The notes under the pieces: model-generated
Databases searched by the model: none
Seen by the model: the letters and a program-made list of their open reading frames with translations, nothing else
What the model was told of the DNA's origin: nothing
In this document: positions 8,820-17,158 of the stretch, one piece after another
Position numbering within the stretch: position 1 is the stretch's first letter
How the letters are laid out: every line of letters begins with the position of its first letter
Origin: Gracilimonas halophila
Lineage (GTDB): Bacteria; Bacteroidota; Rhodothermia; Balneolales; Balneolaceae
Direction: 5' to 3'
NCBI RefSeq assembly: GCF_042684365.1
Contig: NZ_JBHULI010000025.1
Coordinates: forward strand, 248,001-312,000
DNA length: 64,000 nt
Program-made: the position numbers and the translations under genes

Positions 8820-9379
8820 TAGCTCAGTTCCTCCTTAGTATAGATCACTTCAAAATCTGAAACCACTGGATACATTTCATTTGTGAATAATTTCAATACT
8901 TGTTGGGGCATTTCATCACTGGCAATACCTTCAAATGAAACTGGAGAAATAGCATGTACAATAAATTCATCTCCGCGAATATCTACGGTTAGTGTTCCGG
9001 GAGTTAAGGTGATGGAATTTCCAAGAATCATTTTACAATGGGGATTGGGAAAGTTCACTTTAAACTTAACCATGGAAGTTTTAATAGGAAGTGAAGGACT
9101 CAATAAGATCTTTGCTACATGAACTCCGGATATAACTATCTGAACTATAAGCCAGCCAAAATACCACGGTGCATAAAACAAGCGAATATCCTTGATTACA
9201 TCGGTTTCGCCCTCAAAATAGGAGTTAGCTTTGAGTTTATAATTGATCGCCATTACAATACCCACACTAATCACACCCATTAATGTGTGGGTAATATCAA
9301 AAAAGCCACTCATTATGTACCAAAAAACCATCAGGCTAATAAAAGAGACAATCAGGCTTTGAGCAGATATTGACTTCAA
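8819..9379 (-). CDS. mrpE: Mrp Na+/H+ antiporter subunit E
   Basis: A 186-residue protein with two or three N-terminal helices and a soluble C-terminal domain. Residues around GNSITLTPGTLTVDI are the conserved MnhE/MrpE motif. It is the first gene of the eleven-gene minus-strand operon. The start is TTG at 9379; no ATG lies nearby in frame. A promoter of Bacteroidota type is seen 42 bases upstream. MrpE is thought to support assembly of the complex. Confidence 0.92.
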   Translation of the reverse strand: MKSISAQSLIVSFISLMVFWYIMSGFFDITHTLMGVISVGIVMAINYKLKANSYFEGETDVIKDIRLFYAPWYFGWLIVQIVISGVHVAKILLSPSLPIKTSMVKFKVNFPNPHCKMILGNSITLTPGTLTVDIRGDEFIVHAISPVSFEGIASDEMPQQVLKLFTNEMYPVVSDFEVIYTKEELS

Positions 9380-9420
9380 GATTTATGGGTATTAATTGTT
9401 AGAAATAAATTTAATGGCTT

Positions 9421-9451
9421 CAAACATACAAATTCTGTGAATTAGCCGAAA
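9421..9451 (-). promoter_or_regulatory. Candidate promoter of the Mrp operon
   Basis: Read on the minus strand, TATGTTTG (complement at 9421-9428) matches the TAnnTTTG minus-7 element of Bacteroidota. TTTC, 19 bases upstream, stands in for the minus-33 TTTG element. The mrpE start codon is 42 bases downstream of the minus-7 element. Seen in sequence; activity is inferred. Confidence 0.55.
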
Positions 9452-9768
9452 TGAAAATCGGACCAATCTATAGTCTTTATTATATAGCCAACTGTTTAAA
9501 TATTATTAAGGCGTTTGAAGCTGTATTATTTTGTGTATCGGCTTCAACTGCAAAAACCTTAAGAGCTAAAATAGCACCTCTTTATTTTTTAAAAAAATCA
9601 AGTGTCTTAAGTTTTGCAGTTTTAGGTTTAAAGATTGTAAATGGTAAGCTATGATCGGTGATTGTGGGGTAAATAAAAACACTATTTGCACCCCAACTAA
9701 CATCTCTTATATTCTGGCGGAACAAGATGTAGTAACGAAAAAGACATCCGTAAAACACCCTTAAAGTT
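9452..9768. other. AT-rich divergent intergenic region with no gene
   Basis: With the promoter above, 389 bases separate the divergent mrpE and lemA genes. Short open frames in it lack good codon use or any recognisable motif and are not called. GGGGT and ACCCC arms around 9666-9705 could form a weak hairpin in the lemA leader. No tRNA, repeat family member or clear lemA promoter was found. Confidence 0.5.
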
Positions 9769-10356
9769 ATGAATGCAATAATTACCCTCGTAATCATCCT
9801 GGTTGTTGTAATTGCCTGGTCTGTTGGTATTTACAATAAGCTGGTTACTTTTAAAAACCGCTTGAAAAATGCCTTTGCACAAATCGACGTCCAGCTAAAA
9901 CGACGCTATGATCTGATACCGAACCTGGTAGAAACGGCAAAATCTTACATGGAGCATGAACGTGAGACACTTGAGGCTGTTATTCAGGCTCGAAATCAGG
10001 CACAGCAGGCCGAGCAGAAAGCAGCTGATCAGCCCGATGACCCTGAAGCCATGCAAAACCTGATGGGGGCCGAGCAGGCATTGACGGGCTCACTGGGTAA
10101 ATTATTTGCTCTCTCTGAAAACTATCCCGACCTGAAGGCGAATCAGAATATGATGCAGCTTTCCGAGGAACTTTCATCCACAGAAAATAAGGTTGCGTTT
10201 GCCCGTCAGGCTTTTAATGACGCGGTGATGAACTATAATACCTATCGCGAGAAATTTCCTAATGTGATGTTTGCAGGTGTTTTTGGTTTCTCTCCAGCCC
10301 AGCAGTTTAAAATAGAATCTCCGGAGGAACGGGAAGCTCCTAAAGTATCATTTTGA
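9769..10356 (+). CDS. lemA: LemA family protein
   Basis: A 195-residue protein with one N-terminal membrane helix (about residues 3-21) followed by a long helical, mostly cytoplasmic domain. The segment RRYDLIPNLVETAKSYM is the family signature. It ends with FGFSPAQQFKIESPEER, again typical. LemA proteins of unknown biochemical role are commonly encoded beside HtpX-type M48 proteases, as here (41 bases to the next gene). A shared role in membrane-protein quality control is inferred from this recurrent pairing. Confidence 0.93.
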   Translation: MNAIITLVIILVVVIAWSVGIYNKLVTFKNRLKNAFAQIDVQLKRRYDLIPNLVETAKSYMEHERETLEAVIQARNQAQQAEQKAADQPDDPEAMQNLMGAEQALTGSLGKLFALSENYPDLKANQNMMQLSEELSSTENKVAFARQAFNDAVMNYNTYREKFPNVMFAGVFGFSPAQQFKIESPEEREAPKVSF

Positions 10357-10397
10357 TTTTTGGCGGCTTTTTCTCAAAACCAATAGTACTACTATAA

Positions 10398-12329
10398 ATG
10401 GATTTTTTTGAAGCGCAGGATAGAGCAAAGCGGAATACCGGGAAGCTGGTGTTTTTATATCTGCTGGCTGTTGTTGGTATTGTATTTTCGGTATACCTGG
10501 CGGTGATGATATTGTTCTATTCGCAAGGAATGGCGGATGAAATTTGGAATCCTGCACTGCTTGTCATAGTCAGTGCTATTGTATGTACCGTAATAATAAC
10601 AGGTACCTTGTTCCGAATAGCTCAGCTCAGAAAAGGAGGTTCTGCTGTAGCCGAAATGCTGGGCGGGCGAAAACTGGAGCCCGCTACCACAAACTCCGCC
10701 GAAAGGCAGCTTATGAATGTGGTGGAAGAGATGTCTATTGCTTCAGGCCTTCCGGTTCCTGACATATATATCCTTGACAACGAAGAGAATATCAATGCCT
10801 TTGCAGCTGGATTAACAACTCAGGATGCAGCGGTAGGAGTAACAAGGGGAGCCCTGGAACAGCTCAATAGGGATGAAATTCAGGGCGTTATTGCTCATGA
10901 ATTCAGTCATATCTTTAATGGGGATATGCGTCTCAATATTCGTCTGATCGGTATTCTGAATGGTATATTACTCATTCATGTCATGGGGATGGTCATCATT
11001 CGCAGTATGTTTTATTCCGGTGGAGTACGGGTAAAAAGCAATCGGGATAATAACAGCGGTGGTAAATCTAAATTGGTCATTATGCTTTTTGGTTTGGCTC
11101 TGATCATTATTGGATATATCGGAATGCTTTTTGGAAGGATGATACAGTCGGCCATTTCTCGTCAGCGCGAATACCTGGCTGATGCAGCTGCGGTGCAGTA
11201 CACCAGAAATCCTGATGGATTGGCCGGGGCGCTTAAAAAAATATCTCAAAGTACGGATGGTGCGAAAATACAGGATGGACATGCAATGGAGATGAGTCAT
11301 CTGTTCTTTGCAAACAGCTTCAATTCTTTTCTGGATAGTCTTTATTCAACTCATCCACCTATCGAAAAACGCATTCAGGCAATAAGCCCTTCGCTTAGTG
11401 CATCCGATAAAAAAAGTAAGAAACGTATTCAGAGAAAATTTCAACAAAACCATGTTTCCGGTTCAACAAGCGGTCACAAGCCCCGAGCAGGATTGGGTGG
11501 ACATGCAGCCCTGACTCCCGAAGTTATTATTGCGGCCATTGGTACGCTCGATGCCGGTCATGTAAGTAATGCCGGCTCACTGTTGAGCGAAATTCCCGAA
11601 ACCTTGAAAAATGCTGCCCATGAGCCATTTGCAGCAGAAGCATTGATCTACGCATTGTTGTTAACAGCTAATGAAAACAAAGGAAATACTTTCCCCGAAT
11701 GGATTAGCAGTGACCTTGAAGATGGAATGGCTAAACAGGTGAGAAGTTTGATGACTGAACTTGAGGAAGGAAAACGAAAGTGGCATTTACCGTTGGCGGA
11801 ATTGTCCTTTCCGGCATTACGTAAAATGAGTGAAAGTCAGTACAAGTTTTTTCGCAGAATGGTGAAGAAACTAACAAATGAAGTTGAAAACATTTTCTCA
11901 TTTGCTCTCGAAAAACTGATTGAGAGACAGCTTGATACCGCTTTTGCCAAAAATAAAGAACCAGAAATTCGACATCATCACTTAAAACCTATGGGTGAGG
12001 AGATCTCGGTGCTGCTTTCTGCGCTCTCTTATATTTCGGATGAGAATCCTGAATCTGCGTGGAAATCAGGTCTGGGACCCATCCAAAAAGTAATACCGGA
12101 TAATGTTCGGTTTCTGCCCAAAGAAGAGTGTGGCTTTGTCATGCTTGAAAAAGCAATTGATGAATTCGCAGCTTCTGCCAACCCAGTGAAAAAATATATC
12201 GCCAGTGCAATGATCCATTGTGTGGTGTCTGACAAAAAAATTACCCTTGAAGAGAAAGAACTGCTGCGAGCAATTTCGGAGTCCATTGATTGTCCTATAC
12301 CGTTAGATGCTATGGGGGCAAATACATGA
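10398..12329 (+). CDS. M48 family zinc metalloprotease, HtpX-like with long C-terminal extension
   Basis: A 643-residue membrane protease. Two helices (about 18-38 and 50-70) precede the catalytic domain. The zinc motif HEFSH begins at residue 167, and a second pair of helices follows around 193-213 and 228-250. The third zinc ligand lies in the EYLADAAAV stretch. The protease part ends near residue 330 (STHPPIEKRIQAI). The remaining 300 residues are soluble and helical, with a terebrin-like C-terminal segment; this makes the protein about twice the length of E. coli HtpX (about 293). Such long forms occur next to lemA in several phyla. Likely role: degradation of damaged cytoplasmic-membrane proteins. 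Confidence 0.9.
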   Translation: MDFFEAQDRAKRNTGKLVFLYLLAVVGIVFSVYLAVMILFYSQGMADEIWNPALLVIVSAIVCTVIITGTLFRIAQLRKGGSAVAEMLGGRKLEPATTNSAERQLMNVVEEMSIASGLPVPDIYILDNEENINAFAAGLTTQDAAVGVTRGALEQLNRDEIQGVIAHEFSHIFNGDMRLNIRLIGILNGILLIHVMGMVIIRSMFYSGGVRVKSNRDNNSGGKSKLVIMLFGLALIIIGYIGMLFGRMIQSAISRQREYLADAAAVQYTRNPDGLAGALKKISQSTDGAKIQDGHAMEMSHLFFANSFNSFLDSLYSTHPPIEKRIQAISPSLSASDKKSKKRIQRKFQQNHVSGSTSGHKPRAGLGGHAALTPEVIIAAIGTLDAGHVSNAGSLLSEIPETLKNAAHEPFAAEALIYALLLTANENKGNTFPEWISSDLEDGMAKQVRSLMTELEEGKRKWHLPLAELSFPALRKMSESQYKFFRRMVKKLTNEVENIFSFALEKLIERQLDTAFAKNKEPEIRHHHLKPMGEEISVLLSALSYISDENPESAWKSGLGPIQKVIPDNVRFLPKEECGFVMLEKAIDEFAASANPVKKYIASAMIHCVVSDKKITLEEKELLRAISESIDCPIPLDAMGANT

Positions 12330-12450
12330 CAATGAACGAAGAATATTAGATAACTAAGAGAGTTAATTACTTGGGAGAGATCCTAAAATGTTGATTACCG
12401 CTTTTAATTGATATAATTTTTATTTGAACATATCTGAAAACTTGTCTGAA

Positions 12451-13010
12451 ATGAATCATAAAAAATACTTTTTATACTTCCTCCCGGTACTTATTTCTTT
12501 GTTTAGTTTTAGTTGTGATACTCCTGCATCGAATTCCTTAGAAGAAAGTAAGAAATTTGTCCTCTTTAAAAACGCGGATCAAAATTCTATAGATCAACAA
12601 ATATAGAGGGTCTAAAAAACTCAATAGGTTTACAAGAATACCAGATAAATTATCGATATAAGAATAATATTAGGGGTATATCAGCTAATCTTGCACAATC
12701 TCAGGTCAGTCTATTAGAAGATATATCAAGTGATGATTGGGAGGTTATTCCAGGTGAATTTATCATAGTTTTTGTAGATCCATTCGATGGGGAAAAGTAT
12801 GGAACTGAGGAGGGAAACCAATGGTCAATGAAAACCATTGAAAAACTTCAGGACAAGTACGGCATAAATGATGATAAAATACTTGGTAAGTGGGGGTATG
12901 CACTTTTTGGGTTTGCTGCTGAATTAACTGATGAGCAACTATACTACCTGGAAGAAGAAAATATTATTAGTTACATAGAGGTTAATCGTCGATTTCAACT
13001 GGGTATATAA
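12451..13010 (+). pseudogene. Frameshifted lipoprotein with two tandem inhibitor-I9 (subtilase propeptide) domains
   Basis: The gene starts at ATG 12451 with a lipoprotein signal peptide (MNHKKYFLYF, lipobox FSFSC). The first frame stops at 12604-12606, just after KNADQNSIDQQI. The next frame, read from about 12603, continues without a stop to 13010. The downstream part contains YRYKNNIRGISANLAQSQV (end of a first I9-like fold). A second I9-like unit then runs from VIPGEFIIVFVDPFD to FGFAAELTDEQLYYLEEENI and SYIEVNR. One lost base near 12600 restores a single frame of about 185 codons. There is no subtilisin catalytic domain: it would be a free double propeptide. Either a recent pseudogene or a sequencing error. 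The subtilisin at 53248-54684 has the same type of N-terminal domain. Confidence 0.68.
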
Positions 13011-13110
13011 GTACATCTTTTTTACCTAATAAATAAGAAAGTTTTTAATCTTTCCCTTTTCCCCTGCAAATTAAACTCATTTTAAATTCCTCAAAATTCA
13101 TTCAAATCAG

Positions 13111-13142
13111 TCTTTACCTTCCTAAAGTTTTTTGTATCTTTG
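13111..13142 (+). promoter_or_regulatory. Candidate nuoLMN promoter
   Basis: TATCTTTG at 13135-13142 is an exact TAnnTTTG minus-7 element. A weak minus-33 match (TCTTTA) lies at 13111-13116. Transcription would begin near 13148, giving a leader of about 60 bases before nuoL. Confidence 0.6.
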
Positions 13143-13157
13143 CCATCCATTTCGGAG

Positions 13158-13172
13158 CCGTGGTAGCCGCGG
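13158..13172 (+). promoter_or_regulatory. GC-rich hairpin in the nuoL leader
   Basis: CCGTGG and CCGCGG flank a three-base loop and can pair in RNA with one G-U wobble. The hairpin lies 10 bases past the expected start site and is followed by a T-rich stretch. It could protect the 5' end or attenuate transcription. The structure is seen; the role is speculative. Confidence 0.35.
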
Positions 13173-13210
13173 TTACATTATTTTTATCGTAAACAAATAA
13201 AGTTTAATAA

Positions 13211-15232
13211 ATGGAATCCGCTACGGCGTTGTTTTCTCTCATTATTGCTCTTCCATTAGCCGGCTTTTTGATCAACGGGATCATCGGGCTATTCGCAGAG
13301 AACTATCGAAATAAAAAACAGTTAATTGGCATTATTGCGAATTTCGCTGTTTTTATTCCTTTTCTGATCGCAGTTTATTTCTTTCTGAACATCAATGCCG
13401 ATTCTGAAGCGGTGGTTTATAAGCTGTTCACCTGGATGGAAGTTGGAAGCTTCAGTGTTGACATTGCTTACCGTCTCGATCAGCTTTCAATTCTAATGAC
13501 CCTCGTGGTAACAGGAGTTGGATTTCTGATTCATCTGTATTCCATGGGGTATATGGCTGATGATGAAGGGTACTGGAAGTTTTTTGCCTATCTGAACCTC
13601 TTCATCTTTGCGATGTTGAATCTTGTACTCGGTAACAACCTGTTGCTATTATTTCTTGGCTGGGAGGGGGTAGGAGTTTGTTCTTATCTGTTGATTGGTT
13701 TTTGGTATCACGATATGGCGAAATCAGATGCGGCTAAAAAAGCTTTTATATATAACCGTATCGGTGACTTTGCCTTTTTGATCGCTATGTTCATGGTATT
13801 TCAAACTGTTGGAAGCCTGAGCTTTGATGTAATTCTTGGAAACCTGGATGCTTTTTCAAGCGAGTATATTTTCGGAATTGGATTGCTGATGTTTATTGGG
13901 GCAACCGGTAAATCAGCCCAGATCCCATTATTTGTATGGCTTCCGGATGCGATGGCAGGTCCGACTCCTGTTTCAGCACTTATTCACGCTGCTACGATGG
14001 TAACTTCCGGGATCTATCTGATTACCCGAATGTCGCCTATGTTCGTAATGTCACCTGAAGTGATGTTGATCATTGCAGTGATAGGTGCACTTACTGCTAT
14101 TGTTGCGGCCACTATCGCCATTACCCAAAATGACATTAAAAGCGTGCTTGCTTATTCAACGGTTTCTCAGTTGGGATATATGTTCCTGGCATTGGGTGCA
14201 GGTGGATTTACTGCAGCGATGTTCCATGTTGTGACTCACGCTTTCTTTAAAGCTTGTTTATTCCTCGGTTCCGGTTCCGTTATTCATGCCATGCACCATG
14301 TAGAGCATGAGTTGGAGCATGATGGCAAAGATGTTCATTTTGACCCGCAGGATATGCGAAATATGGGTGGCCTTCGAAAGTACATGCCTTCCACATACAA
14401 AACCTTTTTGATCTCCACGATCGCCATAGCAGGGATTCCGCCACTGGCCGGATTCTTTTCTAAAGATGAAATTCTTGCAATGACCGCGAATGCCGGCGCA
14501 GGAGAGTTTGGGCAATATATGTATTTGGCTCTCTTAGGGGTTGGGATGATCACAGCGTTTCTCACGGCTTTTTATATGTTCCGTCTTACGCTCACTACTT
14601 TTCACGGTGAGTTTAAACTTGGTCAGCGTTTCAAGGAAGCAATTGGAGCTGAGAAGTATCTACATGAAAGCCCTGCTACAATGACCATTCCTCTTTGGAC
14701 ACTTGCAGGTCTCGCAGCAGTTGGTGGATTCTTAGGAGTTCCGAATTTTATCGTTGAAACGTTTACCGGAGAAACTGCTCATATTAACCTGCTTCATAAT
14801 TGGCTCTACAACATTTCAGCTGATTATGAGCTTGTATTGGCCAAACCTATCAAGTGGGGTATAATGAGTCTTTCTATAGCAATAGCGGTAGCTGGTACGT
14901 GGGTTGCATTCAGAATGTATAACAATAATAATCAGCTAGAGTCTGACGCCAAGTTGGCCGAAGGATTTGGCGGGCTTTATGCTACCTGGAAAGACAAATA
15001 TAATCTCGATGAAGTTTATGAAGGTCTTGTTTCTCGTCCGCTGGTAAAATTTTCAGATAAAGTACTTGCCGTTTTCGACATGAAAGTCGTAGATGGTTTT
15101 GTAAATGCCACAGCCGGTACGGTGAAGTTATTTGGCAGCTTGTTTCGCTATGTTCAGACCGGCGTAGTATCAAGTTATGCACTGGCCTTTGTGATCGGTG
15201 TGATCGTAATTCTCTATTTAATGGTAATGTAA
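13211..15232 (+). CDS. nuoL: NADH-quinone oxidoreductase subunit L
   Basis: A 673-residue, roughly 16-helix subunit of complex I in the cytoplasmic membrane. The family signature runs through IPLFVWLPDAMAGPTPVSAL and IHAATMVTSGIYL near residues 240-275. The TM5-type glutamate is in LFLGWEGVGVCSYLLIGFW. The histidine-rich loop after residue 355 (HAMHHVEHELEHDGKD) is common in NuoL. The long lateral helix and anchor helix are present at the C-terminus. It is followed after 17 bases by nuoM. The other complex I genes (nuoA-K) are not in the window. Confidence 0.96.
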   Translation: MESATALFSLIIALPLAGFLINGIIGLFAENYRNKKQLIGIIANFAVFIPFLIAVYFFLNINADSEAVVYKLFTWMEVGSFSVDIAYRLDQLSILMTLVVTGVGFLIHLYSMGYMADDEGYWKFFAYLNLFIFAMLNLVLGNNLLLLFLGWEGVGVCSYLLIGFWYHDMAKSDAAKKAFIYNRIGDFAFLIAMFMVFQTVGSLSFDVILGNLDAFSSEYIFGIGLLMFIGATGKSAQIPLFVWLPDAMAGPTPVSALIHAATMVTSGIYLITRMSPMFVMSPEVMLIIAVIGALTAIVAATIAITQNDIKSVLAYSTVSQLGYMFLALGAGGFTAAMFHVVTHAFFKACLFLGSGSVIHAMHHVEHELEHDGKDVHFDPQDMRNMGGLRKYMPSTYKTFLISTIAIAGIPPLAGFFSKDEILAMTANAGAGEFGQYMYLALLGVGMITAFLTAFYMFRLTLTTFHGEFKLGQRFKEAIGAEKYLHESPATMTIPLWTLAGLAAVGGFLGVPNFIVETFTGETAHINLLHNWLYNISADYELVLAKPIKWGIMSLSIAIAVAGTWVAFRMYNNNNQLESDAKLAEGFGGLYATWKDKYNLDEVYEGLVSRPLVKFSDKVLAVFDMKVVDGFVNATAGTVKLFGSLFRYVQTGVVSSYALAFVIGVIVILYLMVM

Positions 15233-15249
15233 TTGTCACAAATTAGTTG

Positions 15250-16860
15250 ATGGAAACACTCTTAAATATCGTCATTTATTTACCACTGTTAGGCATTCCG
15301 CTGATCTTGTTGATAAAGAATGAAAACTCCAGAAAGTGGATCGCTCTGTTGGTGACTGTCATTACCTTTTTGGCATCATTGCCACTTATGTTCGGTTTTG
15401 ATATAGCCAACTCCGGAACGGCTCAATACTTAACGGAAGGCGGTCGTCTAATGGAATCATTGGATATCAAGTATCTGGTAGGCCTGGACGGGTTAAGCTT
15501 GCTGCTTTTCATGTTGACCACCTTTATGGGGCCGATCGTGATCTTGTCTTCATGGAATTCTGTGACCAAACATCTGGCAGGTTATCTGAGTATGTTGTTG
15601 TTATTGCAAACCGCTTCACTTGGAGTTTTTGCCTCTCTTGATCTAATGGTTTTCTATGTATTTTTCGAGCTTTCATTGATCCCAATGTATTTCCTTATTG
15701 GAATTTGGGGTGGAGCCGGACGCATTCAGGCTACCGTTAAGTTTTTCATTTATACCCTTGTAGGTTCACTCATCATGTTGGTTGGTCTTATCTATTTAGG
15801 ATATGATGCCGGAGCTACTATGGGTGGGGGAACAGCTTTTACTACTGACTGGAGATTTTTATCAAGTGATATATATACCATAGGTCTTGTTGAACAAACC
15901 TACCTGTTCCTTGCTTTTGCATTAGCCTTCTGTATCAAGGTGCCTTTGTTTCCTTTTCATACCTGGTTACCATATGCACATACTGAAGCCCCGACAGCCG
16001 GTTCAGTAGTGCTTGCAGCTATAATGCTGAAAATGGGAACCTATGGCCTGATCCGTGTATGTCTTCCTATCTTTCCAAATGCCTTTATGGAATTTGCACC
16101 TTGGATGGCTACGCTAGCCGTGATCGGAATTATTTATGGCGCATTGGTGGCTATGGTTCAGAAAGATGTGAAGAAATTGGTTGCATACTCATCCGTAAGC
16201 CACCTTGGCTTTGTAGTACTTGGAATTTTTGCATTGAATACCGTGGCTGTACAGGGAGCTATTATTCAGATGATCAATCACGGACTTTCAACCGGAGCAC
16301 TCTTCCTTATTGTAGGGATGATATATGATCGTCGCCACACCCGAATGATCAAAGACTTTGGTGGTATCGCCAAAAAGATGCCGATCTTTACCGTTATGTT
16401 TATGATCGCAACTTTGGCTTCTATAGGCCTTCCCGGTTTAAATGGATTTGTAGGAGAATTTTTGATCCTGAATGGTTCATTCTTCTCAGAACTGTACGAC
16501 AATAAAGTTTTTGCAATACTTGCAACAACCGGTGTTATTCTTGCCGCTGTTTATATGTTGTGGATGTTCCAGCGAGTAATGTTTGGTCCTTTAACCAATC
16601 CTGAAAATGAAAAATTGGTAGACTTGAATGGACGTGAGATAGGATTGTTGGTACCGTTAGTGGTCTTTATGTTCTGGATCGGTATTCACCCTGTTAATTT
16701 TACGAAGTATTCAGAAGCTCAGGTAACAGAATTGATCGAGGCTTCTGAAGCTAAAAGTATGGCGGTACTGGAAGAGGCTCGAAATGAAGATCTCCCAAAC
16801 TGGACTGCAAGATTTTACGATGTAAGTGAATCAGAATCACAATTAGCATCAACCAAATAA
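15250..16860 (+). CDS. nuoM: NADH-quinone oxidoreductase subunit M
   Basis: A 536-residue proton-channel subunit of complex I. ATG at 15250 is preferred over the in-frame TTG just before it. Key segments are VFFELSLIPMYFLIGIWGG (TM5 glutamate), PLFPFHTWLPYAHTEAPTAG and AYSSVSHLGFVVLGIFALN. The C-terminal 40 residues form a soluble acidic tail. It lies between nuoL and the pterin dehydratase gene; only 4 bases separate it from the latter. Confidence 0.96.
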   Translation: METLLNIVIYLPLLGIPLILLIKNENSRKWIALLVTVITFLASLPLMFGFDIANSGTAQYLTEGGRLMESLDIKYLVGLDGLSLLLFMLTTFMGPIVILSSWNSVTKHLAGYLSMLLLLQTASLGVFASLDLMVFYVFFELSLIPMYFLIGIWGGAGRIQATVKFFIYTLVGSLIMLVGLIYLGYDAGATMGGGTAFTTDWRFLSSDIYTIGLVEQTYLFLAFALAFCIKVPLFPFHTWLPYAHTEAPTAGSVVLAAIMLKMGTYGLIRVCLPIFPNAFMEFAPWMATLAVIGIIYGALVAMVQKDVKKLVAYSSVSHLGFVVLGIFALNTVAVQGAIIQMINHGLSTGALFLIVGMIYDRRHTRMIKDFGGIAKKMPIFTVMFMIATLASIGLPGLNGFVGEFLILNGSFFSELYDNKVFAILATTGVILAAVYMLWMFQRVMFGPLTNPENEKLVDLNGREIGLLVPLVVFMFWIGIHPVNFTKYSEAQVTELIEASEAKSMAVLEEARNEDLPNWTARFYDVSESESQLASTK

Positions 16861-16864
16861 GATC

Positions 16865-17149
16865 ATGGCACAACCACTTTCTGAATCTGATATCAATCAA
16901 GCGTTGAGTTCTCTGGAAGGATGGGAGTTTAACGAAGACAAGATTAGCAAAGAATTTAGTTTTAATGATTTCAGTGAAGCCCTTGGATTTATTGTCCGTG
17001 TAGGGTTGGAAGCTGAAAAACAAGTTCATCATCCTGAACTGTTCAATGTGTACAATACGGTTAAGATCAGCTTGAGTACGCATGATGCAGGGGGCAAAGT
17101 TACCCAAAAAGATGTGGACTTGGCCAAAGCAATTGAAAGCGTTTCATAA
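16865..17149 (+). CDS. phhB: Pterin-4a-carbinolamine dehydratase
   Basis: A 94-residue protein of the PCD/DCoH family, which dehydrates 4a-hydroxytetrahydropterin during recycling of tetrahydrobiopterin after aromatic amino-acid hydroxylation. The active-site signature EKQVHHPELFNVYNTV (His55, His56, Pro57) and a later STHDAGGKVTQKD with His73 are all present, and the length is normal. It is unusually placed inside the nuoL-M-N operon, 4 bases after nuoM and 9 bases before nuoN. PTPS and FolE2 genes at 42-43 kb could supply the pterin. A moonlighting role, as known for DCoH, cannot be judged from sequence. Confidence 0.93.
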   Translation: MAQPLSESDINQALSSLEGWEFNEDKISKEFSFNDFSEALGFIVRVGLEAEKQVHHPELFNVYNTVKISLSTHDAGGKVTQKDVDLAKAIESVS

Positions 17150-17158
17150 ATTTAGCGA

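Noticed and set aside
9451..9654. 67-codon frame in the mrpE-lemA gap
   Set aside because: AT-driven, no ribosome site, no motif, and it overlaps the region upstream of the Mrp promoter.
13141..13175. Possible tRNA fragment in the GC-rich stretch before nuoL
   Set aside because: Only a single short hairpin can be drawn; no T-arm, acceptor stem or anticodon loop.
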